From contig JAEUVL010000392.1 in the NCBI GenBank assembly GCA_016786965.1, positions 1 through 10,751 on the forward strand: a stretch of 10,751 nucleotides of DNA. The letters run 5' to 3'. This document shows, piece by piece, positions 1 to 6,842 of the stretch (position 1 is the first letter of the stretch; the number at the start of each line of letters is the position of its first letter). The DNA is from Chitinophagaceae bacterium. Lineage in GTDB: Bacteria > Bacteroidota > Bacteroidia > Chitinophagales > Chitinophagaceae. The notes under the pieces were generated by a model. That model made no database searches. It saw nothing but the letters and a program-made list of their open reading frames with translations, and was not told where the DNA came from. Position numbers and translations under genes: made by a program.

Positions 1-476
1 TTTACTTCCCACGCAATATTTTTTACAGCATTCAGCAACTCCCAGCGGCCGCTATAGCTTAGCGCCATTATCAGGTTCAGTCCCGTATTCTCTTTGGTGA
101 TATCCAGGGCTTCATCCAGCTCTTTTTTGGCATAATCCGGCAGCATACTCATATCACCGATCACATGCAGACGGATATTATTTTTGTCAAGGCTTTCTAC
201 TTCCTTTCGGATGGTGCTTACCAGCAGCTCCATAAGGCCTACCACTTCATACTCGGGCCGGTCCCAATTTTCAGTTGAAAAAGCGTACAGGGTGAGGTAT
301 TCTACCCCCAACTCGGCACAGCCTTCCACAATATTGCGTACGCTTTCCACCCCATGAAAGTGACCAAAAAGGCGATCCTCCCCTTTTTCTTTGGCCCAGC
401 GTCCATTCCCGTCCATAATGATGGCAATATGCCTGGGCAGCCGGTCTTTCTCTATTTTTTCTAAAAGCTGTGACAT
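1..476 (-). CDS. uppS: Isoprenyl transferase (undecaprenyl diphosphate synthase), 3' part cut by the window edge
   Basis: Cis-prenyltransferase that extends farnesyl diphosphate with isopentenyl diphosphate to make the C55 lipid carrier for peptidoglycan and surface glycans; cytosolic and membrane-associated. The first 158 codons are visible (from ATG at 476) of the roughly 240-250 usual for the family. Seen directly: MDGNGRWA at residues 21-28, with D22 the expected catalytic Asp, then GHFHG at 38-42, FSTENW at 66-71 and ALSYSGRWE at 138-146, all canonical in order and spacing. The gene starts 111 bp beyond the DUF2541-like gene. A terminator-like hairpin and a perfect TAnnTTTG element lie in that gap, so it probably has its own promoter. 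In many Bacteroidota uppS is followed by bamA, which would lie outside this window. No frameshift is visible in the part shown. Confidence 0.96.
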   Translation of the reverse strand, partial: MSQLLEKIEKDRLPRHIAIIMDGNGRWAKEKGEDRLFGHFHGVESVRNIVEGCAELGVEYLTLYAFSTENWDRPEYEVVGLMELLVSTIRKEVESLDKNNIRLHVIGDMSMLPDYAKKELDEALDITKENTGLNLIMALSYSGRWELLNAVKNIAWEV

Positions 477-508
477 ATTACCAATCTCATCTTCTTTAAT
501 TGAGAGCT

Positions 509-516
509 CAAAGGTA
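509..516 (-). promoter_or_regulatory. Putative -7 promoter element for uppS
   Basis: Minus-strand TACCTTTG is a full match to the Bacteroidota -7 consensus TAnnTTTG. It sits 32 nt before the uppS ATG, which predicts a leader of about 26 nt. I see no good TTTG -33 box 19-21 nt upstream; that space is taken by the T-rich tail and stem of the preceding terminator. Promoter function is inferred from the -7 match and position only. Confidence 0.4.
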
Positions 517-565
517 CAAAAAACAAAACCCGGAGCATAGTTAGGTTTCCCCACCATAGCCCCGG
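516..565 (-). terminator. Putative intrinsic terminator after the DUF2541-like gene
   Basis: Read on the minus strand, CCGGGGC (565-559) can pair with GCTCCGG (536-530), giving 7 pairs including one G-U. The loop is 22 nt and may hold a small inner GGT/ACC pairing. A T-rich tail, GTTTTGTTTTTTG, follows at 529-517. The hairpin begins 23 nt after the stop codon of the upstream gene. The long loop and the interrupted T-run make this a moderate candidate. Confidence 0.5.
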
Positions 566-587
566 ATTATATATTCGATATGAACTA

Positions 588-1007
588 TTAGTTTCTTCCC
601 CAAACGGCCACTCTCGATCTTCCCCTGACAAAGCCTTTTGTTTCATACCAGAATTCTATCTTTTCGAGATGACGTAACCCGCCATCCATATCTATTACTC
701 GGCTTTCGCTGCCCTGGGCAAAACGATTGCGCAGTTCTACTTCCTGTGTAGTACCATTATCAAAATGAATTTTCATTCTGTACATCTTCAGGGGGCCGTC
801 CGTTACTTTCAGTTTGATCTGGCGAACATCATCTTTCCAGTTCCCAAAATGAATAACATCATGGTCCACACCAAACCCCACTTTTTTATCTTCCAGGAAA
901 AACCAGTCCCCGGCTTCTTTTTTTGCAGCATTATTGGTGGTGAAAGAGGTCGCCAATGCAAAAATGGCAACCATCATTGTACCGGATAAAACTTTTGTCA
1001 GGCGCAT
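588..1007 (-). CDS. Small exported protein, DUF2541-like
   Basis: 139-aa protein of unknown function. Residues 1-27 form a hydrophobic signal peptide (MRLTKVLSG start, core around 10-22). The mature part, about 110 residues, is probably all beta. It carries a conserved-looking run with DHDVI at 48-52, KLKVTDGPL at 65-73, then HFDNG, QEVELRNRF and GSESRVIDM at 99-107, and ends IEFWYETKG...VAVWGRN. From memory this resembles the DUF2541 family (E. coli YaaI type), small periplasmic proteins without an assigned activity; I cannot run the profile. It is isolated between two terminators and has a promoter-like region with an inverted repeat upstream, so it appears to be a monocistronic unit placed between the DUF6089 gene and uppS. 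No cysteine is present, so there is no lipobox and no disulfide. Confidence 0.85.
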   Translation of the reverse strand: MRLTKVLSGTMMVAIFALATSFTTNNAAKKEAGDWFFLEDKKVGFGVDHDVIHFGNWKDDVRQIKLKVTDGPLKMYRMKIHFDNGTTQEVELRNRFAQGSESRVIDMDGGLRHLEKIEFWYETKGFVRGRSRVAVWGRN

Positions 1008-1033
1008 AGTAAAGTGATTTAGTTAAAGAATTT

Positions 1034-1059
1034 AATTTGTGTGTAGACCAACACAAATT
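1034..1059. repeat. Perfect inverted repeat, operator-like, before the DUF2541-like gene
   Basis: AATTTGTGT (1034-1042) and ACACAAATT (1051-1059) are exact reverse complements around an 8-nt spacer. The repeat lies 27-52 nt before the start codon and overlaps the likely -7 region and transcription start. The spacing of half-site centres is about 17 nt, which would suit a dimeric repressor. It could instead form a 9-bp hairpin in the mRNA leader, but no T-run follows, so it is not a terminator. Confidence 0.5.
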
Positions 1060-1085
1060 TCATTTAGTTTAATTACAATACTAAA
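1054..1085 (-). promoter_or_regulatory. Possible promoter for the DUF2541-like gene
   Basis: Minus-strand GAAATTTG (1061-1054) matches TAnnTTTG at 5 of 6 fixed positions. A -33-like TTTA (1085-1082) lies 20 nt upstream and TTAG (1084-1081) lies 19 nt upstream. A promoter is expected here because a strong terminator (1103-1130) ends the upstream unit. The -7 box overlaps one arm of the inverted repeat. This is the best candidate in the gap but not a strong one. Confidence 0.35.
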
Positions 1086-1102
1086 TAACCATTTTATTGG
1101 CT

Positions 1103-1130
1103 AAAAAAAATCACCCCTGGGGGTGATTTT
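1103..1130 (-). terminator. Strong intrinsic terminator of the hydrolase-to-DUF6089 unit
   Basis: An almost perfect palindrome: AAAATCACCCC at 1107-1117 pairs with GGGGTGATTTT at 1120-1130. On the minus strand the GC-rich stem is followed by eight T residues (1110-1103). It starts 27 nt after the DUF6089 stop codon. Plus-strand function is less likely because only four T residues follow on that side. Confidence 0.88.
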
Positions 1131-1156
1131 AGAGTATAAATACAATCTTAAAAGCT

Positions 1157-2017
1157 TTACTTGGCCGTAGGGCATTTATATGACTGCAGGTTGAAAGTCA
1201 GATGGAACATAGCTGTTACGAACTGGTCTTTTTGTTTGCTGTTTCCCCTTGCCCGGTTTATAAGACCTATCGGTTCTCCCAGTTCATAAGACCTGTCATA
1301 TAGCAGTTGCCCGTTAGAAGGGGTGCCGTCAGGGTTAGGAGTGAAGATAACCGGGTTTACATACGTGGTGCTTACATCATCCAGGTAATCGGTATTGGTA
1401 AAGCGATGGAGCACTTCAAACCCAATGTTGATTCGTTCATTCAGGGAATATTTCACACCACCGCCGAATGGGATGGAGATGGCCATTGAACTATACTGCT
1501 TGCGATCAGGATATAAAGAACTGCCCTGGCCTTCGGTGCCGAGAGGCCTCAGGGGAACTTTTTCTCCCCGCAGGTAAGCATAAGGATCATAATTGAAAAT
1601 TCCTGCACCAAAGGTGATATAAGGTGTAAAGCTATATTCGGGCTCACCTGGCATAAAGCGAAAGAAATTAAAATCCCCTTGTAAAGAAAGCTCCCAAACC
1701 TTACTGTTAAAGCTCAGGTTACGGGAGTTCATGTATTTGTTATGAGTGTTGTACTGGTCAGAATAACCCAGTTGGGCAAAACTTACACCAACTCTTAGTG
1801 CGATGTAGTTACCAAAATTCTTTCTGAAAAATGCTGAAGCCGCTATTTTGGGCACATTTAAACGGGCCTTGGTGTTCAGGTCGCCAAAATAGTGACCTGC
1901 GCCTATGCCTATACCAAACTCACCTTCCTGTACTACGGCATCCTGGGCCCGGAGGCCGGTGGCAAAAATGGTAGCGGCGAAAGAAATAGCAACGGCGGCA
2001 ATATACTTTTTCATCAT
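1157..2017 (-). CDS. DUF6089 family outer-membrane beta-barrel protein
   Basis: 286-aa predicted outer-membrane protein. Residues 1-25 are a signal peptide ending LRAQ, a usual Bacteroidota signal peptidase I site. The mature chain begins GEFGIGIGAGHYFGDLN (32-48), then alternates amphipathic strands and loops, with WELSLQGDFNFFRFMPG in the middle and GGGVKYSLNERINIGFEV further on. These are features I associate with DUF6089, whose gene commonly lies beside nadK and uppS in Bacteroidota. No function is established to my knowledge; the family is porin-like or structural by fold. The start is ATG-ATG, so the second Met would serve equally well. It is the last gene of its unit: nadK ends 73 bp upstream and a strong terminator follows. 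Confidence 0.88.
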   Translation of the reverse strand: MMKKYIAAVAISFAATIFATGLRAQDAVVQEGEFGIGIGAGHYFGDLNTKARLNVPKIAASAFFRKNFGNYIALRVGVSFAQLGYSDQYNTHNKYMNSRNLSFNSKVWELSLQGDFNFFRFMPGEPEYSFTPYITFGAGIFNYDPYAYLRGEKVPLRPLGTEGQGSSLYPDRKQYSSMAISIPFGGGVKYSLNERINIGFEVLHRFTNTDYLDDVSTTYVNPVIFTPNPDGTPSNGQLLYDRSYELGEPIGLINRARGNSKQKDQFVTAMFHLTFNLQSYKCPTAK

Positions 2018-2090
2018 AACTGGTTATAAATATGGTCCGGGATTTATTTAGAACGATAAAAATAGCATTTTCTTATAATTAGGGGCCTGT

Positions 2091-2969
2091 TTAGTTCCTT
2101 TTATCTAACCCCCAGGTGAGCTTATTGCGGAGTGTTTGCAAAAAATTATTCTCGCTCAGGCGCACCAGGCTTACCTCAAAACTCTCCTTTTTTACGGCCA
2201 ATTGCACATCCTTGCTTACAATTTCCCGCCTGGAATCAAGGGCGCAGATGATCTGGTCGGCCCTGCTTTCTATTTCAAATGAAATCACATTATTGTCGGG
2301 AACAATAATAGGCCGGACATTCAAATTATGCGGCGCTACTGGGGTAATGACAAAACTGCCCGAATCGGGGAAAACCACCGGTCCGTTGCAGCTTAGGGAA
2401 TAACCGGTAGAACCGGTAGGCGTGGCCACCAGCAATCCATCTGCCCAATAGGTATTTAAGAACTCACCGTTCAGGTAAGTATGGATCTTTATCATAGAGG
2501 CCACGTCCCGTTTGTGAATGGAAAATTCATTCAGGGCATAAGGCACATTGCCAAAAAGAGGGATGCTGGCGTCCACATGGATAAGGGTCCGGGTATCGGT
2601 AAGGTAAGTACGCTGGGCAATAGCTTTCACAGCTTTTTGTACTTCCTCACGGCCAATGCTGGCCAGGAAACCCAAACGGCCAAAATTGACCCCCATGATA
2701 GATATTTTCTTATCCCGCACCAGGGTGATCGTATCCAGAAGAGTACCATCGCCCCCCAGGCTGATGATAAACTCAATATCATCAGTAAGCTCTTCCGAGC
2801 GGGAAAATGTCTTAGTATCCGCTGGCAGGTGTACCGTTGTTCTGATCTGTTCAAAAAAGTGTTGAAAAATAACAGGTTCAATTTTTTGAACCGACAGCTC
2901 GTCAAAAAACAACTGCACATCTTTCTGCTGTTCGTCTTCAAACACCCTGCTGTAAATAGCTGCCTTCAT
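2091..2969 (-). CDS. nadK: NAD kinase
   Basis: Cytosolic ATP-dependent NAD kinase that makes NADP+, the main cellular route to NADPH. At 292 aa it has the usual bacterial length. Diagnostic motifs are all present in order: GGDGTLL (72-78, catalytic Asp within GGDG), NE (147-148), DGLLVATPTGSTGYSLS (177-193, the NAD-binding and assembly region), GP (196-197) and PHNLNVRPI (213-221). The ATG follows the stop of the Omp85 gene by 9 bp, with no room for a promoter, so the two are cotranscribed. The start is well supported because MKAAIYSRV begins the first beta strand of the family. No anomalies are visible. A 169-codon open frame runs on the opposite strand and is taken as a shadow. Confidence 0.97.
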   Translation of the reverse strand: MKAAIYSRVFEDEQQKDVQLFFDELSVQKIEPVIFQHFFEQIRTTVHLPADTKTFSRSEELTDDIEFIISLGGDGTLLDTITLVRDKKISIMGVNFGRLGFLASIGREEVQKAVKAIAQRTYLTDTRTLIHVDASIPLFGNVPYALNEFSIHKRDVASMIKIHTYLNGEFLNTYWADGLLVATPTGSTGYSLSCNGPVVFPDSGSFVITPVAPHNLNVRPIIVPDNNVISFEIESRADQIICALDSRREIVSKDVQLAVKKESFEVSLVRLSENNFLQTLRNKLTWGLDKRN

Positions 2970-2978
2970 TTGTTTTTT

Positions 2979-4427
2979 TTAGAAAACTGATTTGCGGTGG
3001 ACAAATATACCGTTTTGCCCCAACTGGTTGAATGTCCACTCCAGCTTGAATGTCACATCATAAAAAGTGAGGATATCAATACCAAAACCACCGGAGTATA
3101 GCATTTGGTTCGACAGTCTGTTATCCCCGGGTTCCGGATTGTGTGCATAGCCAGTGTTGCCATATATCTTACCAAAGATGCGAACAGGTATCCGCTCCGC
3201 TTCTTTTCCTTTTTTTATCGGTGGTATCCTGATACTGAAATTCAGCAGTTCCCGGGTAAGGGTTGCTTTAGCATAGCCTCCCGCTACTCCGTCTATCACA
3301 TAATACTCATACCCCTGTATAAATGTATCGCCATAACCAAGAAAGCGTCTGTTAAAATAAGGCTGTTTGAAAGGCAGTTTAATGCCCCCATATACATTCA
3401 GGTTAAAAAACATTTTGGGGGCCACCGGCCAGCTTCCTGATCCTCTTACCTGCAATTGCCAGATATTGATGATATTATTGATCCCTCCTTTACTTACTGA
3501 TACTTGTGCGGCGTATCCTTTGGTGGGATAAGGGATATAATCAAGATCATAATAAGTCATGTTATAAAAAATAGTGGGGAAGGAGATGCCGTTTCGTCCT
3601 CCTTTAAAATAATCAGGATTAAGAGTAATGATAGTATCTGCTACTTTTTCTTTGTAATAGCTGATACCAAAGCTATGCCGGGTTCTTATCGCTCTGCGGT
3701 AGGTAAGTTCTGAGTACAGGCTGGTAGAGTTGCGTACATAACTGTTCTCGTCTTTCAAAAAAACCTGTTTATCATTGATGGTATTATAATTCATCTCCCG
3801 GTTTTTACCGGTGGCAAATCCGATCTTCATTCCCCACTTAAGTGCTTTGTCAATGTATAACCTGTCGTAGCTGAAAGAAACCTGGCGGGTGTACCCGCTT
3901 ACGAGATACAAATTGAATTTATCATTTCGTCCGGTAGCATTGTTGTATAAGACTTTGGCTCCGTAGTTTACACGGCTCAGGCTGGCTTTTTGTTCTATTA
4001 TCCACTGGTTCAGGTTCCGGTCCACCGGTTTCAGGTAAGGAACCGGAAACAGGTACCACCGCTCTTTTACATTTACCGTGATATTGATCTTATTCCCTTC
4101 GAAGTTTTTCGCAGCAACGACCACAGTATGAAACAGTGTGGTGTTCATCAGTTGGCGGCGGGCATCTTCAAACTTTTGTAGTAATACAGAAAGCGGATAG
4201 GTTTCTCCTGTTCTGAAAGGGATCTCCCGCAGCAAAATAAATACTTTGGTTTTCTTGTTCCCGGTAATGGTAATGTCACCTACAATAACTTCAGTACTTA
4301 TTGGTGGGGTTACAGTGTCTATTTTAACCACGCCAGTAGTATCTATAACAGGTTGCTGTGCCAGCAGGAAATGGCTGCTCATCATTGCAACGATGAGCCA
4401 ATAACAATATGTTCTTTTCCTCAACAT
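2979..4427 (-). CDS. Short Omp85 (BamA/TamA family) outer-membrane protein with one POTRA domain
   Basis: 482-aa predicted outer-membrane protein. A signal peptide occupies residues 1-24 (ends LLAQ). One POTRA-like domain lies at about 46-122: VGDITITGNKKTK opens it and ITVNVKERW closes it, a spacing typical of a single POTRA. A C-terminal barrel of about 330 residues follows, rich in alternating aromatic strands and ending in Phe, as outer-membrane barrels often do. BamA itself has five POTRA domains and about 800 residues, so this is a shorter paralogue type; its cargo or lipid substrate cannot be told from sequence. The loop-6 motif, normally R-G-Y/F, reads FIQGYEYYVIDG (369-380), with Gln371 in the Arg position (codon CAG). 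It sits between the CBS gene (71 bp gap) and nadK (9 bp gap), so it is probably in the same transcript. No lipobox. Confidence 0.88.
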   Translation of the reverse strand: MLRKRTYCYWLIVAMMSSHFLLAQQPVIDTTGVVKIDTVTPPISTEVIVGDITITGNKKTKVFILLREIPFRTGETYPLSVLLQKFEDARRQLMNTTLFHTVVVAAKNFEGNKINITVNVKERWYLFPVPYLKPVDRNLNQWIIEQKASLSRVNYGAKVLYNNATGRNDKFNLYLVSGYTRQVSFSYDRLYIDKALKWGMKIGFATGKNREMNYNTINDKQVFLKDENSYVRNSTSLYSELTYRRAIRTRHSFGISYYKEKVADTIITLNPDYFKGGRNGISFPTIFYNMTYYDLDYIPYPTKGYAAQVSVSKGGINNIINIWQLQVRGSGSWPVAPKMFFNLNVYGGIKLPFKQPYFNRRFLGYGDTFIQGYEYYVIDGVAGGYAKATLTRELLNFSIRIPPIKKGKEAERIPVRIFGKIYGNTGYAHNPEPGDNRLSNQMLYSGGFGIDILTFYDVTFKLEWTFNQLGQNGIFVHRKSVF

Positions 4428-4498
4428 TCCTGTTCAGCCAAAGTGTGTAAGATAGCAGGATTTTTCTTACGGGATATTAAAAATCAGGCAGGAAGATA

Positions 4499-5161
4499 TT
4501 ATATCTTCAGGTAGTTCATCAGGTTGTCATAATTGCTGCGGAGTTCATTGGCATACTGCTCCTCACCAAAGAAGTATTTTATATTATACTCATATCGCTG
4601 AAAAGTAGCAATGATATCAGATATCTCTGGTTTGTTGATACGGATTGTTACCTGCATCATGCCCGATTCAGCGTCGTTGCTGGTATTGAGTTGTGTGATT
4701 TGCGCATCATTGGTTTCCACCAGTTTGCTGATCTCATTAAAAGAATACTGGTTACTTTCCATTTCGAGCACTATCAATCCGCCGGGTTCATTCAGGCTCA
4801 TGAAACCGGAGGCGTTCTTTAGCAGGTCGTTATAGGTTACAGTACCGGTCAGTTCATTCTCCTCCGATACCACCGGCACCACACTCAGGCCATTGTCGGC
4901 CGCAAGCTGCACCGCTTTTAAAAAATGTTCGTTCTCTTTTACGGAAACAGCAGAAAAGGATTGCTGTAGTGTATCTAAAGTGTCATTATCGTTCTCTGCC
5001 TGCAACAGGTCATCTTCGCTGATAAGGCCGGTATATTTTTCTCCTTCTGCAATGGGAAGATGGGCAACCTGGTTGTCATTCATTAGTTGCAGCGCCTGGT
5101 ACACCTTGTCGGTAAGGTGCAGGTAAGGAAGATTTTGTGTTACTAGTTCTCTGGTTAACAT
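4499..5161 (-). CDS. CBS-pair protein with a C-terminal ACT-like domain
   Basis: 220-aa soluble protein, predicted cytosolic. Two CBS repeats make a Bateman module: repeat 1 at about 1-56 (VAHLPIAEGEKYTGLISEDDLL at its end) and repeat 2 at about 70-118 (GLSVVPVVSEENELTGTVTYNDLL). An ACT-like segment at about 127-198 follows (GGLIVLEMESNQYSFNEISKLVE). CBS pairs usually bind adenine nucleotides and ACT domains small metabolites, so a ligand-sensing role is likely, but neither ligand nor partner can be named. Its place beside the hydrolase and nadK is the usual Bacteroidota neighbourhood as I recall it. It starts 62 bp after the hydrolase stop, consistent with one operon. Confidence 0.87.
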   Translation of the reverse strand: MLTRELVTQNLPYLHLTDKVYQALQLMNDNQVAHLPIAEGEKYTGLISEDDLLQAENDNDTLDTLQQSFSAVSVKENEHFLKAVQLAADNGLSVVPVVSEENELTGTVTYNDLLKNASGFMSLNEPGGLIVLEMESNQYSFNEISKLVETNDAQITQLNTSNDAESGMMQVTIRINKPEISDIIATFQRYEYNIKYFFGEEQYANELRSNYDNLMNYLKI

Positions 5162-5223
5162 GGATAGCGGCTCTTTAATTTTACTGTGCTATGTTATTAG
5201 CAACATATTCAGGACAACAACGA

Positions 5224-6000
5224 TCAGGCAACTGTTGCAGGTTCGTTGAGTTTTTTCAGGAATTTATGCAGAATAGCATTGAATTCATCCGGCACTTCCA
5301 TCATTGGCGCATGGCCACATTTGTCTATAAAATGAAGCTCACTGTTTGGTATCAGTTTGTTAAACTCTTTAGCTACAAACGGCGGGGTGATGGTATCATT
5401 GTTTCCCCATACTAATAACGTTGGTACTTTGATCTGGTTCAATTCTTCTCCCAGGTTATTGCGGATAGCGCTTTTGGCCAAGGCAATGATCTTGATCACT
5501 TTTATGCGGCTGTTGGTGATCTCATATACCTCATCCACCAGCTCTTTGGTAGCCATAGCCGGGTCATAAAAGGTCAGCTCCGTTTTTTTCTTAATATATT
5601 CATAATCACCTCTTTTAGGGTAACTATCACCCATTCCATTTTCAAAAAGGCCTGAACTGCCAGTAAGAATCAGCGATTTTATCCTTTCCGGGTGCTTTAA
5701 TATATGTACCAGGCCCACATGCCCTCCCAACGAGTTGCCGAGCAGGTGCACATTTTTCAGGTCTCTTGCTTCCAGGAATTTATGTACAAATTTGGCCAGC
5801 CCGCCTACAGAAGTATGCAGAATATCCATTTCAAGAAGAGGTAGCATGGGTACTATCACCTTGTTATGCTGACGGAAGTATTCTATAAGTGGTTGAAAAT
5901 TACTTAACGCCCCAAACAGTCCGTGCAACAGCACCAGCGGTTCGCCGGTACCTTCTTCTATGAATTTAAACTTCTCGTATTGTTTGATTTCGTACTCCAT
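5224..6000 (-). CDS. Alpha/beta hydrolase fold protein
   Basis: 258-aa hydrolase of unknown substrate. The fold signature is clear: HGLFGALSNF (26-35) supplies the oxyanion loop, GNSLGG (88-93) is the nucleophile elbow with Ser90, GNNDTITP (199-206) carries the acid Asp202, and CGHAPMMEVP (228-237) carries His230. It has no signal peptide, so it is predicted cytosolic. I chose ATG at 6000. The frame is open to a TTG at 6009, but MEYEIKQYEKFKFIEEG is a natural family start and TTG would add only three residues. It is the first gene of the five-gene unit and has a long leader from the promoter at 6109-6139. Candidates such as esterase or C-C bond hydrolase cannot be separated by sequence alone. 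Confidence 0.93.
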   Translation of the reverse strand: MEYEIKQYEKFKFIEEGTGEPLVLLHGLFGALSNFQPLIEYFRQHNKVIVPMLPLLEMDILHTSVGGLAKFVHKFLEARDLKNVHLLGNSLGGHVGLVHILKHPERIKSLILTGSSGLFENGMGDSYPKRGDYEYIKKKTELTFYDPAMATKELVDEVYEITNSRIKVIKIIALAKSAIRNNLGEELNQIKVPTLLVWGNNDTITPPFVAKEFNKLIPNSELHFIDKCGHAPMMEVPDEFNAILHKFLKKLNEPATVA

Positions 6001-6108
6001 GGCAGTCAATTCTGTTCAGCCTGTTTTATACAGATTCTTTGTTTGCTAAAATAGTCGATTTAAGGCAAAAATTAAGCGATTTGACTCATAAATACATGCC
6101 TATCAGGG

Positions 6109-6139
6109 CAAATATAGTCGCAATGGCTTTGTTTTAAAA
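6109..6139 (-). promoter_or_regulatory. Promoter of the hydrolase - CBS - Omp85 - nadK - DUF6089 unit
   Basis: On the minus strand TTTT (6139-6136), a spacer of exactly 19 nt, then TATATTTG (6116-6109). This fits the Bacteroidota pattern TTTG-N19-TAnnTTTG with one mismatch in the -33 box and none in the -7. Transcription would start near 6102, leaving a leader of about 100 nt before the hydrolase ATG. The whole 6001-6222 gap has no coding potential I would support. I see no clear terminator for cvpA in it. Confidence 0.6.
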
Positions 6140-6222
6140 AGATGTTTTTGTGAAGAGAGGGTTGTACAGAATATTTATTCCACAAAAGTGAAATAACTGT
6201 ATTAGAAACTGGCGTTAAAAGG

Positions 6223-6765
6223 TCATTGCGGAGAAAGATCATTCGCCACGCCACCAAAAAACGATTCCAATTCTCCAAACATATCTTTAAATACCGGGAT
6301 GACGGACCCAAAGCCATTGATCACTTCCGGCCCCCAGGGTTGTACAAAAGAATAAGTAACTGATTTATCTATGGTTTCGGGTTGCAGTATTTTTATTTGT
6401 TCTGCATAAAAAAGCAAGACACTAAATACTACTGTATAAATTGCTGCATAAAGCAAAATCCCTCCAAGTTTATTCAGCCAGCCCAGTGTTACCACTTCTA
6501 CCGTTCTTTCGATTGCATTGGCTCCTAACCGGATCAATAAGACAACCACAAGGAATACTACTGCAAATGATATAACAGGCAGCCATTCATCTGATACTTT
6601 TACGGCCTTACCAATATAGCCTGCCACCACTGCCGATAATTTCATGGCTGCAGCCAGGCCAATAATAACTGCTACAAAGGAAAACAAACCCACTATCAGC
6701 CCACGCTGATACCCTTTCAGCACTGACAGGACTATGATAACTGCAAAAATGAGGTCAAGTAACAT
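6223..6765 (-). CDS. CvpA family inner-membrane protein
   Basis: 180-aa integral membrane protein with four predicted transmembrane helices (about 1-17, 23-46, 62-82 and 101-122). It begins with the CvpA signature: MLLDLIFAVIIVLSVLKG, then YQRGLIVGLFSF (19-30). A hydrophilic C-terminal tail of about 58 residues (123-180) follows. E. coli CvpA is needed for colicin V production and the family is linked to envelope stress tolerance; the biochemical activity is unknown. It lies 77 bp downstream of the yqeY-like gene, with no convincing terminator between them, so cotranscription is likely. Stop is TGA at 6223-6225. Length and start are as expected for the family. Confidence 0.88.
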   Translation of the reverse strand: MLLDLIFAVIIVLSVLKGYQRGLIVGLFSFVAVIIGLAAAMKLSAVVAGYIGKAVKVSDEWLPVISFAVVFLVVVLLIRLGANAIERTVEVVTLGWLNKLGGILLYAAIYTVVFSVLLFYAEQIKILQPETIDKSVTYSFVQPWGPEVINGFGSVIPVFKDMFGELESFFGGVANDLSPQ

Positions 6766-6842
6766 TTACCAGTTTGATGTTAAACGTGTAAAACCTTCGG
6801 TTATTTCAATACCCTCAACATCAGACCTAAAAGGGTAAACAT

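Noticed and set aside
461..646. A 61-codon minus-strand frame spanning the gap between the DUF2541-like gene and uppS
   Set aside because: It overlaps the ends of two better genes out of frame and crosses the terminator hairpin; no family resemblance.
2057..2064. Minus-strand TATTTTTA as a -7 box for the DUF6089 gene
   Set aside because: One mismatch in an AT-rich stretch and GGCC where a -33 box should be; read-through from nadK explains expression.
2481..2990. A 169-codon open frame on the plus strand opposite nadK
   Set aside because: It lies wholly against a textbook nadK with all motifs; the translation has no recognisable domain and no promoter. Taken as a reverse-strand shadow.
5190..5207. 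TATGTT / AACATA inverted repeat before the CBS gene
   Set aside because: Six A/T-rich pairs within a 62-bp operon gap; no tail and no promoter match nearby.
6072..6317. An 81-codon minus-strand frame running from inside cvpA into the gap before the hydrolase
   Set aside because: Starts within cvpA in another frame, runs through the predicted promoter, and shows no signal peptide or domain.
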